Shown here in pieces: positions 25,153 through 33,633 of a stretch of DNA of 64,000 bases; positions within the stretch are counted from its first letter, which is position 1, and every line of letters starts with the position of its first letter. The notes beneath the pieces were generated by a model. It worked only from the letters and a program-made list of their open reading frames with translations, was not told the origin of the DNA and did no database searches. The position numbers and the translations under genes were made by a program. Source of the stretch: Agromyces larvae (GTDB taxonomy: Bacteria > Actinomycetota > Actinomycetes > Actinomycetales > Microbacteriaceae); contig NZ_CP094528.1 in assembly GCF_022811705.1 (NCBI RefSeq), positions 3,100,001-3,164,000 on the forward strand, in the 5' to 3' direction.

Positions 25153-25821
25153 ATGCGGCTCAAGCAGCACACGCTCAGCATCTTCTTCGGCGGCATCTTC
25201 GTGCTCGCGCTCATCGGGCAGTCCTTCGCCGGGCTGTCGGTCTTCAACGACGAGCAGCTCGCGCACGGGGCGTCGACGGTCGGCTGGCTCGATTTCGTGA
25301 CGTCGTCGGACTTCGTCGTCGACGTCGCCGAGAACTGGCAGTCGGAGTACCTGCAGTTCTTCCTGTTCATCCTCGCCACCATCTGGCTCGTGCAGAAGGG
25401 TTCGCCCGAGTCGAAGAAGCCCGGCGAGGAGGGGGTCGGCAGCGACGAGGAGCAGCTCGTCGGCGCGCACGCTCGCCCCGACTCGCCGAAGTGGGCGAAG
25501 GTCGGCGGATTCCGCACCTGGCTGTACAGCAACTCGCTGCTGCTCACGATGGGCGCGATCTTCGTGCTGTCGTGGCTCGTGCAGCTGCTCGCCGGCACGA
25601 CCGTCTTCAACGCCGATCAGGCACTGCACGGGCAGCCGCCGCTCACCGTCGCCGAGTACCTGGTGAACGCCGACTTCTGGAACCGCACCCTGCAGAACTG
25701 GCAGTCGGAGTTCCTCGCGGTCGGCAGCATGGTCGCCCTGTCGATCGTGCTGCGCCAGCGCGGCAGCTCGGAGTCGAAACCGGTCGGCGCTCCGCACGAT
25801 GAGAGCGCCGTCGAGGGGTGA
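25153..25821 (+). CDS. DUF6766-like membrane protein with internal duplication
   Basis: A 222-residue protein with four hydrophobic segments in two pairs. The two halves are related: GGIFVLALIGQSFAG...NWQSEYLQFFLF...SPESK and GAIFVLSWLVQLLAG...NWQSEFLAVGSM...SSESK. The NWQSE motif sits just before the second helix of each half. I recognise the family only as a conserved actinobacterial/proteobacterial membrane protein of unknown function. AGGTGA lies 6 bases before ATG 25153. Confidence 0.75.
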   Translation: MRLKQHTLSIFFGGIFVLALIGQSFAGLSVFNDEQLAHGASTVGWLDFVTSSDFVVDVAENWQSEYLQFFLFILATIWLVQKGSPESKKPGEEGVGSDEEQLVGAHARPDSPKWAKVGGFRTWLYSNSLLLTMGAIFVLSWLVQLLAGTTVFNADQALHGQPPLTVAEYLVNADFWNRTLQNWQSEFLAVGSMVALSIVLRQRGSSESKPVGAPHDESAVEG

Positions 25822-25985
25822 GCGCGCCCGACGACCCGCTGCTCGCCGAGGCGCCCGCGCTCGCCACGCTGCCGCGCGACGAGTTCAGTTCGAAGCCGCG
25901 AGCGCCCGCCGCCGCGCGCGACGGCTGGCCGACTCGAATGCGCACAGTCTCCGCTCGGCACCTCGGGCTGTGGCAGCATGCCGTC

Positions 25986-26402
25986 ATGGGTTCACGCGGG
26001 AAGCTCCCTTCGACCGTCGGCGTGGCGCTCGCCACCGTGTTCGCACTGACCGGATGCGTCGCCCCGGGCTCCGGGTACGCCGTGCTCGAACGCGACGCCG
26101 AACCGGCCGATACGCTCCCGGCCGACCTGCCCGCGTACGCGCTCGACGACGTGGAGCCGGCCAGCAGCCGGTCCGTCGGCGAGCACGACGGCAACGCGCT
26201 CTATTTGGCGAACGCGAAGGAGCGTGAGCGGGTCTGCCTGCTCGTCTACGCGAACGCGAGCGACTGGGTGATCGGTTGCGGCGGTGAGCCGGAGTTCGCC
26301 GTCGGGGGTCCGAACGGCAACTACGTCGTTCGGCCCGACAGCGCGCCGGAACCCGATCGGATGGTCGAGGTCGCACCGAACGTGTTCGCTTCCGCCGACT
26401 GA
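25986..26402 (+). CDS. Putative lipoprotein, unknown function
   Basis: A 138-residue product with a basic start, hydrophobic stretch (VGVALATVFALTGC) and lipobox Cys near residue 24. The mature part has two further Cys (VCLLVYANASDWVIGCGG), which could form a disulphide, in a small domain rich in beta-strand-forming residues. No family recognised. ATG 25986 is chosen because the signal sequence starts there; the longer frame overlaps the upstream gene. Confidence 0.7.
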   Translation: MGSRGKLPSTVGVALATVFALTGCVAPGSGYAVLERDAEPADTLPADLPAYALDDVEPASSRSVGEHDGNALYLANAKERERVCLLVYANASDWVIGCGGEPEFAVGGPNGNYVVRPDSAPEPDRMVEVAPNVFASAD

Positions 26403-26534
26403 CACCCGCGACCCCGCGCAGCTCACGGCGCCCGCCGGGCTACGACGGCGGCCCGCCGCCCGTGACGCCGAGCGGCGTGTTCTCGCCGGACTTCTCGGAT
26501 GCCGCGAGGCGGGGCATCCGCTACCCTCGGCCGC

Positions 26535-26945
26535 ATGGCGACGCTCGACGAGGTGCGCAGGTCGGCGATGTCGCTGCCGGGCGTCGAAGAAGGCGAACTG
26601 CACCCGCCGTCGGGGGCGATCGCGTGGCGGGTGCGCGGCAAGCTCGTCGTCTGGGAGCGGCCGCTGCGCAAGGCCGACTTCGAGGCGCTCGGCGATGCGG
26701 CGCCCGACGGGGTCATCCTCGGCGCGCGGGTGCCCGACGAGGCGGTGAAGTTCGCGTGGGCGAAGACCGAGCCCGACGTCTTCTTCACCACGCCGCACTT
26801 CGACGGGTACGCGACCGTGCTGGTGAAGCTCGACGCGATCGATGCCGACCGGCTCGACGAGCTGATCGAACTGTCGTGGCGCACGGTCGCGCCGAAGACG
26901 CTCGTCGCCGAACTCGATCGCGGCGCCGGCGAGGAGCCCGGTTAG
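26535..26945 (+). CDS. MmcQ/YjbR-like protein
   Basis: A 136-residue protein of the MmcQ/YjbR superfamily (double-wing DNA-binding fold). Signature features: SLPGVEEGELHPPSGAIAWRVRGKLVVWERPL in the first half, and EPDVFFTTPHFDGYATVLVKL in the second, with the late ELIELSWRTVAPKTLV helix. DNA binding has been proposed for the family but not shown widely. It is flanked by a lipoprotein gene and a convergent small frame. Confidence 0.85.
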   Translation: MATLDEVRRSAMSLPGVEEGELHPPSGAIAWRVRGKLVVWERPLRKADFEALGDAAPDGVILGARVPDEAVKFAWAKTEPDVFFTTPHFDGYATVLVKLDAIDADRLDELIELSWRTVAPKTLVAELDRGAGEEPG

Positions 26946-27040
26946 CCGACCGGGTCGATGCGCACGGTGGTGCCGCGCACCGCGTCGCCGACGACGGTGC
27001 CGACGATGCGGTCGAGGTCGTCGGTCGTCCAGTGCGGCAT
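26942..27040 (-). pseudogene. Possible deletion remnant of a DUF2255-type gene (32 codons)
   Basis: A short frame starting 3 bases after the SRAP stop, with AAAGGG upstream. Its product begins PHWTTDDLDRI, which looks like the start of DUF2255 proteins, and ends VGDAVRGTTVRIDPVG, which looks like their end. The roughly 100-residue middle is missing, so an in-frame internal deletion is the simplest reading. This is from memory of the family, not an alignment. It could still be translated because it is coupled to the SRAP gene. Confidence 0.4.
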
Positions 27041-27042
27041 GG

Positions 27043-27789
27043 TCACCCTTTCGTCTGGGACTCGGCCGCGTCGAGCGGCTCGGCGGTGTCGATCGGCTCG
27101 ATGAGGGTCGGGTCGCCCGGGTCGACGCGGCGGCTGTTGTTCACCCTCGGATCGACCTCGTACTCGGTGATGGTGGTCGCGACCCGGTCGGACACGTCGA
27201 GGAGCCAGCCGACCATCGCCTGCATGGCGCCGGGGTCGAGCTTCACCGGGTCGAGGTAGTGATCGACCTCGTCGAGCGGCAGGTACACCGGCATGCGGTC
27301 GTGGATCTCGCCCGAGGCATCCTTCGCCTCTCTCGTGATGATCGAGGTCGAGACCTGCCAGCTGCCGTCGTCGAGCCTGCGCGCCGTCGAGATGCCCGCG
27401 GCCGCGAGCAGCTCGCCCGGCCCGTGCAGGTAGTGCGCGCGCTTGCTGCCCGGCTCACCCGTCCACTCGTAGTAGCCGCGCATCGGCACGATGCATCGGC
27501 CCTGCGCGAACGCGCCCTTCCACAGCCCGTTGGTGGCGACCGTCTCGATGCGGCTGTTGAACTGCGGGCGCTTCGCCTCTTTCATGAACGAGGGCCGGAA
27601 GTTCCACACCGCAGGCTCGACCCGCCGCGTGAACTCGCCCGTCTCGCGGTCGGCGCGTTCGCGCACGATCGGCACGACCTCGGTCGGCGCGATGCTGAAG
27701 CTCGGCTGCCAGTCGGGGAAGTCGTCTTCGGCGTCGAACACGTCGGTGAGGTCGGTGACCTTCTGCGAGACGACGAACCTGCCGCACAT
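27043..27789 (-). CDS. SRAP domain protein (SOS response-associated, YedK/HMCES-type)
   Basis: Protects abasic sites in single-stranded DNA by forming a DNA-protein crosslink through the N-terminal Cys2. Visible: MCGRFVV at the start with Cys2, SIAPTEVVPIVR, VWNFRPSF, FNSRIETVA, and RCIVPMRGYYEWTG with the active-site Glu, and later IHDRMPVYLP with the His. Length 248 residues. Its acidic C-terminal tail after about residue 220 is extra. Downstream is a small remnant frame on the same strand. Confidence 0.93.
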   Translation of the reverse strand: MCGRFVVSQKVTDLTDVFDAEDDFPDWQPSFSIAPTEVVPIVRERADRETGEFTRRVEPAVWNFRPSFMKEAKRPQFNSRIETVATNGLWKGAFAQGRCIVPMRGYYEWTGEPGSKRAHYLHGPGELLAAAGISTARRLDDGSWQVSTSIITREAKDASGEIHDRMPVYLPLDEVDHYLDPVKLDPGAMQAMVGWLLDVSDRVATTITEYEVDPRVNNSRRVDPGDPTLIEPIDTAEPLDAAESQTKG

Positions 27790-27918
27790 GGATGTCCCTC
27801 CGCTTGACCCTGCACCCAGCGTGCCACGACCCCCCGACGTCCGGGTTGCCGTGCGCCTCCATCCCGACGGCGTCGATGACGCTGTCGGTGCCGCGACCGT
27901 CCTCGCGCGCTCCGGCTG

Positions 27919-28572
27919 TCAGGCCGCGACCCACACGCCGTCGGTGCAGAGGTAGAAGCCCGTCGTGGCGGTGTTCACGAAGATGCTGCCGTCGACCTCG
28001 CACGGGTCATCCTCGCCCGGCGACTCGCTGCCGAGCACCACCTGCGTGCCGTCGGCCCCCGGTTCGCCGGGTTCGCCCGGCTTGCCCTGCTTGCCTTGCG
28101 CGCCCTGCTTGCCCTGTTCGCCCTGCTTGCCCTGCGCGCCGGTGAGGTGATCGACCGCCGCGGTGCGCAGATTCCCGACCGCGGTCCACCCGCCGTCGCG
28201 GAAGAAGTAGAGGTTCGCGGTGGTGATGTCGATGAACACGTCGCCGTCGGCGCCGTAGGCGTTGCTCGGCGTGCCCGATCCCGCCCGCACGTCCGAGCCC
28301 GCGGGCAGCACCTCGGCTTCCACGATCTCGTCATCCGCCGAGTCGTCGTCCGAGTCGTCCTCGTCGCCCGGGTCATCCGCGTCGGCCGTGGCCGTCGGCG
28401 TCGCCGCGGCGACCGACCCGCCGTCGCCCACCCCGCGTGCGAGCAGCGCGCCGAGGAACGCTGCGACGAAGGCGAGCACCACCACGCCGACGGCGGTCCA
28501 GAGCAGCATGGTGCGGGTGACGGGTGCGGCGGTCGCCTGCCCCGATGCGACGTCGCTCGTGTCCTCGGCCAT
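27919..28572 (-). CDS. Membrane-anchored protein with collagen-like repeat
   Basis: A 217-residue protein: short cytoplasmic N-terminus, one membrane helix (about residues 24-46), an acidic Asp-rich linker, then a domain seen twice (DVFIDITTANLYFFRDGGWTAVG and SIFVNTATTGFYLCTDGVWVAA) on each side of a Gly-X-Y stretch of about 12 triplets (GAQGKQGEQGKQGAQGKQGK and GEPGEPGADG). The triplets would form a short collagen-like triple helix outside the cell. Function unknown; surface trimer is inference. The repeat itself could be variable in copy number. Confidence 0.8.
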   Translation of the reverse strand: MAEDTSDVASGQATAAPVTRTMLLWTAVGVVVLAFVAAFLGALLARGVGDGGSVAAATPTATADADDPGDEDDSDDDSADDEIVEAEVLPAGSDVRAGSGTPSNAYGADGDVFIDITTANLYFFRDGGWTAVGNLRTAAVDHLTGAQGKQGEQGKQGAQGKQGKPGEPGEPGADGTQVVLGSESPGEDDPCEVDGSIFVNTATTGFYLCTDGVWVAA

Positions 28573-28667
28573 GATTCCCCCATCCGGTCAGCCCGAGTAT
28601 GCCGCATCCGCTCGCCCGTGGCGGCGCCACCCGCCGCAAGTCACCCCGACGCGCCTAGGCTGCAGAC

Positions 28668-29645
28668 ATGCCCTCGACCGACGCGGTGCATGCGGCGGTC
28701 GTCTTCCACCCGGTGAAGACGCCGCTCGAGCGGCTGCGCGCCGCGGTCGAGGCGCATGAGCAGGGTCACGGCTGGGGTCCGTCGCAGTGGTTCGAGACGA
28801 GCGCCGACGACTCGGGGCGGGCGGCGACCGAGGCGGCGCTCGGCACCGACCCCGCGGTCGTCATCGTGGCCGGCGGCGACGGAACCGTCCGTGCCGCCGC
28901 GGAAGTCCTGGCCGAGGGCGCGACGCCGCTGGCGCTGGTGCCGGCCGGCACGGGCAACCTGCTGGCCCGCAACCTCGGACTGCCGTTGAACGATCTGGAC
29001 CGCGCCGTGGGCGCGGCGTTCGACGGCACGGCGCGGTCGATCGACGTCGCGGTCGCCGACCTCGAGGACGAATCCGGCGCCCGCACCCGCGCGATCTTCG
29101 TCGTGATGGCCGGCATCGGACTCGATGCCGAGATGGCCGAGCGCACGAGCGCCGCCGCCAAGCGACGACTCGGTTGGCTCGCCTATGTGCAGCCGATCGC
29201 GCGATCGATCATCGCGAACCGGCTGTTCCATCTGCAGTTCCGCGTCGACGAGGGGCACGCCAGGTCGGCGCGCGCCCACACGGTCATCGTCGGCAACTGC
29301 GGGACGCTCACCGGCAATCTGCTGCTCATCCCCGACGCGACGCCCGACGACGGGTTGCTCGACGTGGTGATGCTGCGCCCCAAGGGCAGGTTCGGATGGG
29401 CGCGGATCGGCACCCGCCTCACCGCTCAGGGCATCGCGCGCCGGTCGCGGTTCGGCCGGCGGATGCTGGAGTTCGCACCCGACCTGGAGGCGCTGGTCTA
29501 TGCCCAGGGCCGCCGCTTCGAGGTGCGATTCGAGACGCCGCACGGGGTCGAACTCGACGGCGACAGCTTCGGTCCGATCGTGCGGGCGCGCATCACCGTG
29601 CGCCCGGGGGCGCTGCGGATCCGCGTCGGCGGCGACCCGGCCTGA
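28668..29645 (+). CDS. Diacylglycerol kinase-family lipid kinase
   Basis: A 325-residue protein of the DAGK/sphingosine kinase catalytic fold, which phosphorylates diacylglycerol or a related lipid. Visible: the nucleotide-binding GGDGTVR near residue 68, the PAGTGNLLARNLGLP motif near 93, GIGLDAEMAERTSAAAKRRLGWLAYV, in parts, near 150, and DDGLLDVV near 225. It is a typical size for the YegS/DgkB branch. It stands alone between divergent and convergent neighbours. Confidence 0.9.
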   Translation: MPSTDAVHAAVVFHPVKTPLERLRAAVEAHEQGHGWGPSQWFETSADDSGRAATEAALGTDPAVVIVAGGDGTVRAAAEVLAEGATPLALVPAGTGNLLARNLGLPLNDLDRAVGAAFDGTARSIDVAVADLEDESGARTRAIFVVMAGIGLDAEMAERTSAAAKRRLGWLAYVQPIARSIIANRLFHLQFRVDEGHARSARAHTVIVGNCGTLTGNLLLIPDATPDDGLLDVVMLRPKGRFGWARIGTRLTAQGIARRSRFGRRMLEFAPDLEALVYAQGRRFEVRFETPHGVELDGDSFGPIVRARITVRPGALRIRVGGDPA

Positions 29646-29669
29646 CGGCCGGGCGCCCCGGCGTCGGCG

Positions 29670-29858
29670 TCACTGCTTCTCGGCGCCTCGCTCGTCGTCG
29701 CGGCCTGCGGCTCCGTGGATCTTCTCCCCGGCCTGGTGCAGCGCGTCCTGAACGCTGTCGGTCACGTCGTTGATCTTCGACTCCACGGCATCGACGACAC
29801 GTTCGGTGACGTTCTTCGTGCCCTCGGCGGCGTGCTTGATGCTCTCTCCGGCGGTCAT
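29670..29858 (-). CDS. Small amphipathic helical protein, unknown function
   Basis: A 62-residue product made almost entirely of charged heptad-like helix (GESIKHAAEGTKNVTERVV, then ESKINDVTDSVQDALHQAGEK). It resembles small CsbD/YtxH-type stress proteins in composition but I cannot assign a family. AAGAAGG lies 5 bases before ATG 29858. It is 59 bases downstream of the next small membrane-protein gene on the same strand. Confidence 0.6.
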   Translation of the reverse strand: MTAGESIKHAAEGTKNVTERVVDAVESKINDVTDSVQDALHQAGEKIHGAAGRDDERGAEKQ

Positions 29859-29917
29859 GACGACCTTCTTCCCTCTTGTCCTGCTCGGCATCGACGCGCA
29901 GACCGCGTCACGCCGAG

Positions 29918-30082
29918 TCAGGCCTTCGCGCGCCGCGCGCCCTGCCGGATGAATCCGAACACGAGCGTGCCGACGAACAACACGATGCCGATGATGGCGA
30001 GCCAGAGCAGACCTTCGAAGACGAATCCGACGATCGACAGCACCGCCCAAGCCACCAGCAGGATCACAAGTACTGTCCACAT
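29918..30082 (-). CDS. Small hydrophobic membrane protein (54 residues)
   Basis: Two hydrophobic helices (MWTVLVILLVAWAVLSIVGF and LLWLAIIGIVLFVGTLVFGF) and a basic C-terminus. Small proteins of this pattern are widespread in Micrococcales and annotated only as hydrophobic protein. ATG 30082 is chosen over ATG 30130 because the helix starts there. Confidence 0.6.
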   Translation of the reverse strand: MWTVLVILLVAWAVLSIVGFVFEGLLWLAIIGIVLFVGTLVFGFIRQGARRAKA

Positions 30083-30159
30083 ACGGCTGACGCTACGCGC
30101 GTGCGGCACCGAACGGTGGAAATCGAGCAATACTCACAGCATCGCGCAGGTTCGCGCGC

Positions 30160-32463
30160 TTACCGGAACCGGGCCAGCCGCAGGCTGTTCGCCACCACGA
30201 ACGCCGACGAGGCCGCCATCGCGGCGCCCGCCAGCAGCGGGCTCAGCATGCCGAGCATCGCCACGGGGATCGCCGCCGCGTTGTACGCGAACGCCCAGAA
30301 CAGGTTCTGCTTGATGGTCGCGAGCGTGCGCCGCGACAGCCGGAGCGCATCGCCGACGGCCGCGAGGTCGTCGCGCACGAGCGTGAGGTCGCTCGCCGCG
30401 ATGGCCGCGTCGGTGCCGCCGCCCATCGCGATGCCGAGATCGGCGGTCGCGAGCGCGGCCGCGTCGTTCACGCCGTCGCCGACCATCGCGACGACCCGCC
30501 CGTCGGCCTGCAGCGCACGCACCGCCTCGGCCTTGCCTGCCGGCCGCACGTCGGCGCGCACGTCGGTGATGCCGACCTCGGCCGCCACCGTGCGGGCGAC
30601 CGCGTCGCGGTCGCCGGTGAGCAGCACGGGCTCGAGCCCGAGGTCGCGCAGCGCGGCCACGGCGGACGCGCTCGTCGGCTTGGGTTCGTCGGCGACCGCG
30701 AGGATGCCGCGGAGCGCGCCGTCCCACGCGACGGCGACGACCGTGCGCCCGCGGGACTCGAGCTCGTCGCGGGCGAGTGCGAGCCCGTCGGGCAGGCCGA
30801 TCGCCCAGGCGTCGGCGAGCCACCCGGGCCGCCCGACCAGCACGAGCCGCCCGTCGACGACGGCCTGCACACCGCCGCCGGGTTCGGACGAGAAGTCAGT
30901 GGTCTCGCCGGTCGAGGAGCGCCCGACGGAGTCGGACCCGTCTCGGGACCCCGTGAGGTGCGCTGGGTCGCGATGGCCGAGCGCCGCGTCGCCTGCGGCG
31001 ATCGCGCGGCCGATCGGATGCTCCGACCCGGCCTCGGCGGCCGCGGCGAACCGCAGCACCTCATCACGGGACAGCCCGGCGACCGGTACGACGTCGGTCA
31101 GCGACATCCGGCCGCTCGTCACCGTGCCCGTCTTGTCGAGCACGACCGTGTCGATGCGCCGCGTCGACTCGAGCACGTGCGCACCGCGGATGAGGATGCC
31201 GAGTCGCGCCCCGCGCCCCGTGCCGACGAGCAGCGCCATGGGCGTCGCGAGGCCGAGCGCGCACGGGCACGCGATGACGAGCGTCGCGACCGCCGCGCTG
31301 AACGCGACGGCCGCCCCGGCGCCGGCCACGAGCCATCCGATCAGCGCGACCGCTGCGAGCGCGAGCACGACCGGAACGAACACGGCCGACACCCGGTCGG
31401 CCAGCCGCTGCACCTCGGCCTTGCCCGACTGCGCCTCCTCGACGAGCCGCGCCATGGTCGCCAGCTCGGTGTCGGCGCCGACCCGCGTCGCCTCGACGAC
31501 GAGCCGGCCGCCGGCGTTCAGGGTCGCGCCGACGACCTCGTCGCCGACGCCGACCTCGACGGGCGCGGACTCGCCGGTGACCAGGCTCGCGTCGATCGCC
31601 GAGGCGCCCTCGACGACCCGGCCGTCGGTGGCGACCTGCTCGCCGGGGCGCACCACGAACCGGTCGCCGACGACGAGCGCGCCGACGGGCACGCGCACCT
31701 CGACGCCGTCGCGCAGCACGCTCGCCTCGCGCGCGCCGAGTTCGAGGAGGGCGGAGATCGCCTCGGTCGACCGGCGCTTCGCGCGCGACTCGAACACCCG
31801 GCCCGCGAGCATGAACACGGTGACCGCCGCGGCGACCTCGAGGTAGAGCTCGTCGCCGACGCTGCCGGGCTCGGCGAGCAGGCGGAACTCCATCGTCATA
31901 CCCGGCATGCCCGCGCCGCCGAAGACGAGCGCGACGACCGACCAGCCGTACGCGGCGATCACGCCGAGGCTGATGAGGGTGTCCATCGTGGCGGAGCCGT
32001 GCCGCAGGTTCAGCCATGCGGCGCGGTGGAACGGCCACGCACCCCACGTCGCCACGGGCGTGGCGAGCACGAGCGCGACCCACTGCCAGCCCGCGAACTG
32101 CAGCGGCGGGATCATCGACAGCGCGGCGACCGGGATCGCGAGCGCGAGCGAGACCCGGAGGCGGAGGTCGAGGGATGCTCCGTGCGCGCGCCGGCGCGAT
32201 CGCTCGGCGGTCGGCTCGGCGCCGGGAGCGGGCTCGGGCGGCGCCGGAAGCTCGGCCGTGTACCCGGTCGCCTCGATCACGGCGATCGCATCGGCGGGCG
32301 CGGTGCCGTCGGGCAGGCGCACGGTCGCCTTCTCGGTCGCGAAGTTCACGGATGCCTCGACGCCGGGCATGCGGTTGAGCCGCTTCTCGATGCGCGCGGC
32401 GCACGACGCGCAGGTCATGCCGCCGACGACGAGTTCGACGGGCCGGCTCGCGGTGTCGGTCAT
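30160..32463 (-). CDS. copA: Copper-exporting P-type ATPase
   Basis: A 767-residue P1B-ATPase that pumps Cu+ out of the cytoplasm. Domains: N-terminal HMA with GGMTCASC (residues about 13-20), eight membrane helices, metal site ACPCALGLATP near residue 398, phosphorylation motif DKTGT near 441, SEHPIG, and GDGVND near 660. An acidic Ser-rich insertion (about residues 505-525) follows the HP motif. It lies 28 bases after copZ in the same orientation, under a CsoR-like operator. Confidence 0.95.
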   Translation of the reverse strand: MTDTASRPVELVVGGMTCASCAARIEKRLNRMPGVEASVNFATEKATVRLPDGTAPADAIAVIEATGYTAELPAPPEPAPGAEPTAERSRRRAHGASLDLRLRVSLALAIPVAALSMIPPLQFAGWQWVALVLATPVATWGAWPFHRAAWLNLRHGSATMDTLISLGVIAAYGWSVVALVFGGAGMPGMTMEFRLLAEPGSVGDELYLEVAAAVTVFMLAGRVFESRAKRRSTEAISALLELGAREASVLRDGVEVRVPVGALVVGDRFVVRPGEQVATDGRVVEGASAIDASLVTGESAPVEVGVGDEVVGATLNAGGRLVVEATRVGADTELATMARLVEEAQSGKAEVQRLADRVSAVFVPVVLALAAVALIGWLVAGAGAAVAFSAAVATLVIACPCALGLATPMALLVGTGRGARLGILIRGAHVLESTRRIDTVVLDKTGTVTSGRMSLTDVVPVAGLSRDEVLRFAAAAEAGSEHPIGRAIAAGDAALGHRDPAHLTGSRDGSDSVGRSSTGETTDFSSEPGGGVQAVVDGRLVLVGRPGWLADAWAIGLPDGLALARDELESRGRTVVAVAWDGALRGILAVADEPKPTSASAVAALRDLGLEPVLLTGDRDAVARTVAAEVGITDVRADVRPAGKAEAVRALQADGRVVAMVGDGVNDAAALATADLGIAMGGGTDAAIAASDLTLVRDDLAAVGDALRLSRRTLATIKQNLFWAFAYNAAAIPVAMLGMLSPLLAGAAMAASSAFVVANSLRLARFR

Positions 32464-32491
32464 CGGATGCCTCGATCCCGGATGCGACGGC

Positions 32492-32863
32492 TCAGACGGG
32501 CAGGTCGGCCAGGTCGTAGCCGGCCTCGTCGACGGCCGCTGCGATCTCCTGGGAGGTGAGCGGACGCTCGCCGCTGACCCGGACGCGCGAGACGCCCCCG
32601 GCGACGAGGTCGATCGACACGTCGGTCACGCCGTCGAGGGCGGTGAGCTCGCCCGTGACGGCGCCGACGCAGTGCGAGCAGGTCATGCCGGCGACGCCGA
32701 ACTCGGCGACGGGCGCGTGGGGCGCGGCATCCGTGGCGCTCGATGCCGCGCCGCCGCTTGCTGCCGCGCCGCCGCTTGCCGATGCGCTGCCGCTCGTCGC
32801 GGGCGCGCAGCAGGCGCAGCCGTGGTCGGAGGACTGCTTCGCGGTGAGGCCGAGATCGTGCAC
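32492..32863 (-). CDS. copZ: Copper chaperone with HMA domain, CopZ-like
   Basis: A 123-residue protein whose C-terminal 70 residues form an HMA domain with the metal site GMTCSHC. The N-terminus adds a second possible metal site (HGCACC, residues about 15-20) and an Ala/Ser/Gly linker, so it is longer than the usual 70-residue CopZ. It would deliver Cu+ to CopA next door. The start follows AAGGAGTCAACG (AAGGAG 6 bases upstream). Confidence 0.88.
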   Translation of the reverse strand: MHDLGLTAKQSSDHGCACCAPATSGSASASGGAAASGGAASSATDAAPHAPVAEFGVAGMTCSHCVGAVTGELTALDGVTDVSIDLVAGGVSRVRVSGERPLTSQEIAAAVDEAGYDLADLPV

Positions 32864-32878
32864 GTTGACTCCTTCTGG

Positions 32879-32898
32879 ATACCCCTAGGGGGTACCCA
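32879..32898. promoter_or_regulatory. CsoR-type copper operator upstream of copZ
   Basis: Palindrome ATACCCCTAGGGGGTA, of the C/G-tract type bound by CsoR repressors. It lies 16 bases upstream of the copZ start and overlaps the 3' end of the next TetR gene. No csoR gene is in the window. Confidence 0.65.
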
Positions 32899-33508
32899 TC
32901 GTAGCACTCGAGCCCGCGGGCCGCACGGGCTCGTCGCGAGGTGCGAACGCGGTTCGGAAGATCGCCCGGGCGCGAGTCGAGGCATCCGCCTGGGATCCCT
33001 CGGGTGATCGCGCGACCGCGAGGCCCAGCATGCCGATGGCGAGCGTCACGTCGGCCGTCTCGACGTGGGCGCCGATGCGGCCCGCGGCGACATCGCGGTC
33101 GCGCAGCAGGCCGACGAGGCGGTCGAGCTTCTCGCCGAGGTGCGCCGCGCGCGGGTCGTCGGGGGCCGCGGCGATCATCTCGACGATCGCCGTCGAGCCG
33201 AGGGCCTGGGTGCTGAGCGCGTCGAACAGGTCGTCGAGGGACGCGTCGGGGTGCTCGGCGAGGTCGGCGAGCTCGTCGAGGTTCTCGTCGAACACCGCGA
33301 ACGCGAGCGCGAGCCGGTCGGGGAAGTGCCGGTAGAGGCTGCCCTGGCCCACGCCGGCCGCCTTCGCCACGGCGCTCAGCGGCGCGGCGAATCCGCCGTC
33401 GCGGAACACCTCGCGCGCGGCATCGATGAGCTTGCGGCGGTTCTCGGGCCCGGCCTTCGGCCCGAGGTTGGGCTTGCGACCGGGCGGGGCTTCCGCATTC
33501 GACGACAC
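32885..33508 (-). CDS. TetR family regulator of the neighbouring dehydrogenase
   Basis: A 207-residue repressor. Helix-turn-helix at residues about 22-68 (KLIDAAREVFRDGGFAAPLS and VGQGSLYRHFPDRL). The C-terminal half is a ligand domain without a recognised ligand. It is divergent from the SDR gene, and a perfect palindrome lies between them, so it probably represses itself and the SDR gene. The 3' end overlaps the copper operator of copZ by about a dozen bases. Confidence 0.88.
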   Translation of the reverse strand: MSSNAEAPPGRKPNLGPKAGPENRRKLIDAAREVFRDGGFAAPLSAVAKAAGVGQGSLYRHFPDRLALAFAVFDENLDELADLAEHPDASLDDLFDALSTQALGSTAIVEMIAAAPDDPRAAHLGEKLDRLVGLLRDRDVAAGRIGAHVETADVTLAIGMLGLAVARSPEGSQADASTRARAIFRTAFAPRDEPVRPAGSSATMGTP

Positions 33509-33521
33509 GGACGTAGACTAG

Positions 33522-33543
33522 TACCGGACATCGTTGTCCGGTA
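33522..33543. promoter_or_regulatory. TetR-type operator between TetR and SDR genes
   Basis: Perfect inverted repeat: TACCGGACA, 4-base spacer TCGT, TGTCCGGTA. It lies 13 bases upstream of the TetR start and 90 bases upstream of the SDR start. Confidence 0.8.
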
Positions 33544-33633
33544 GGTGAGCGCAGCCAACCGTCTCCGGTCGCTGCGATCCCGAAGCGTCCGGCTCCGAGA
33601 CACGAGACGGCAGACCGAAAGAAGGAACACCAC

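Noticed and set aside
25799..26227. Alternative plus-strand frame over the lipoprotein gene
   Set aside because: Arg/Ala-rich shadow; the lipobox-bearing frame is the convincing one.
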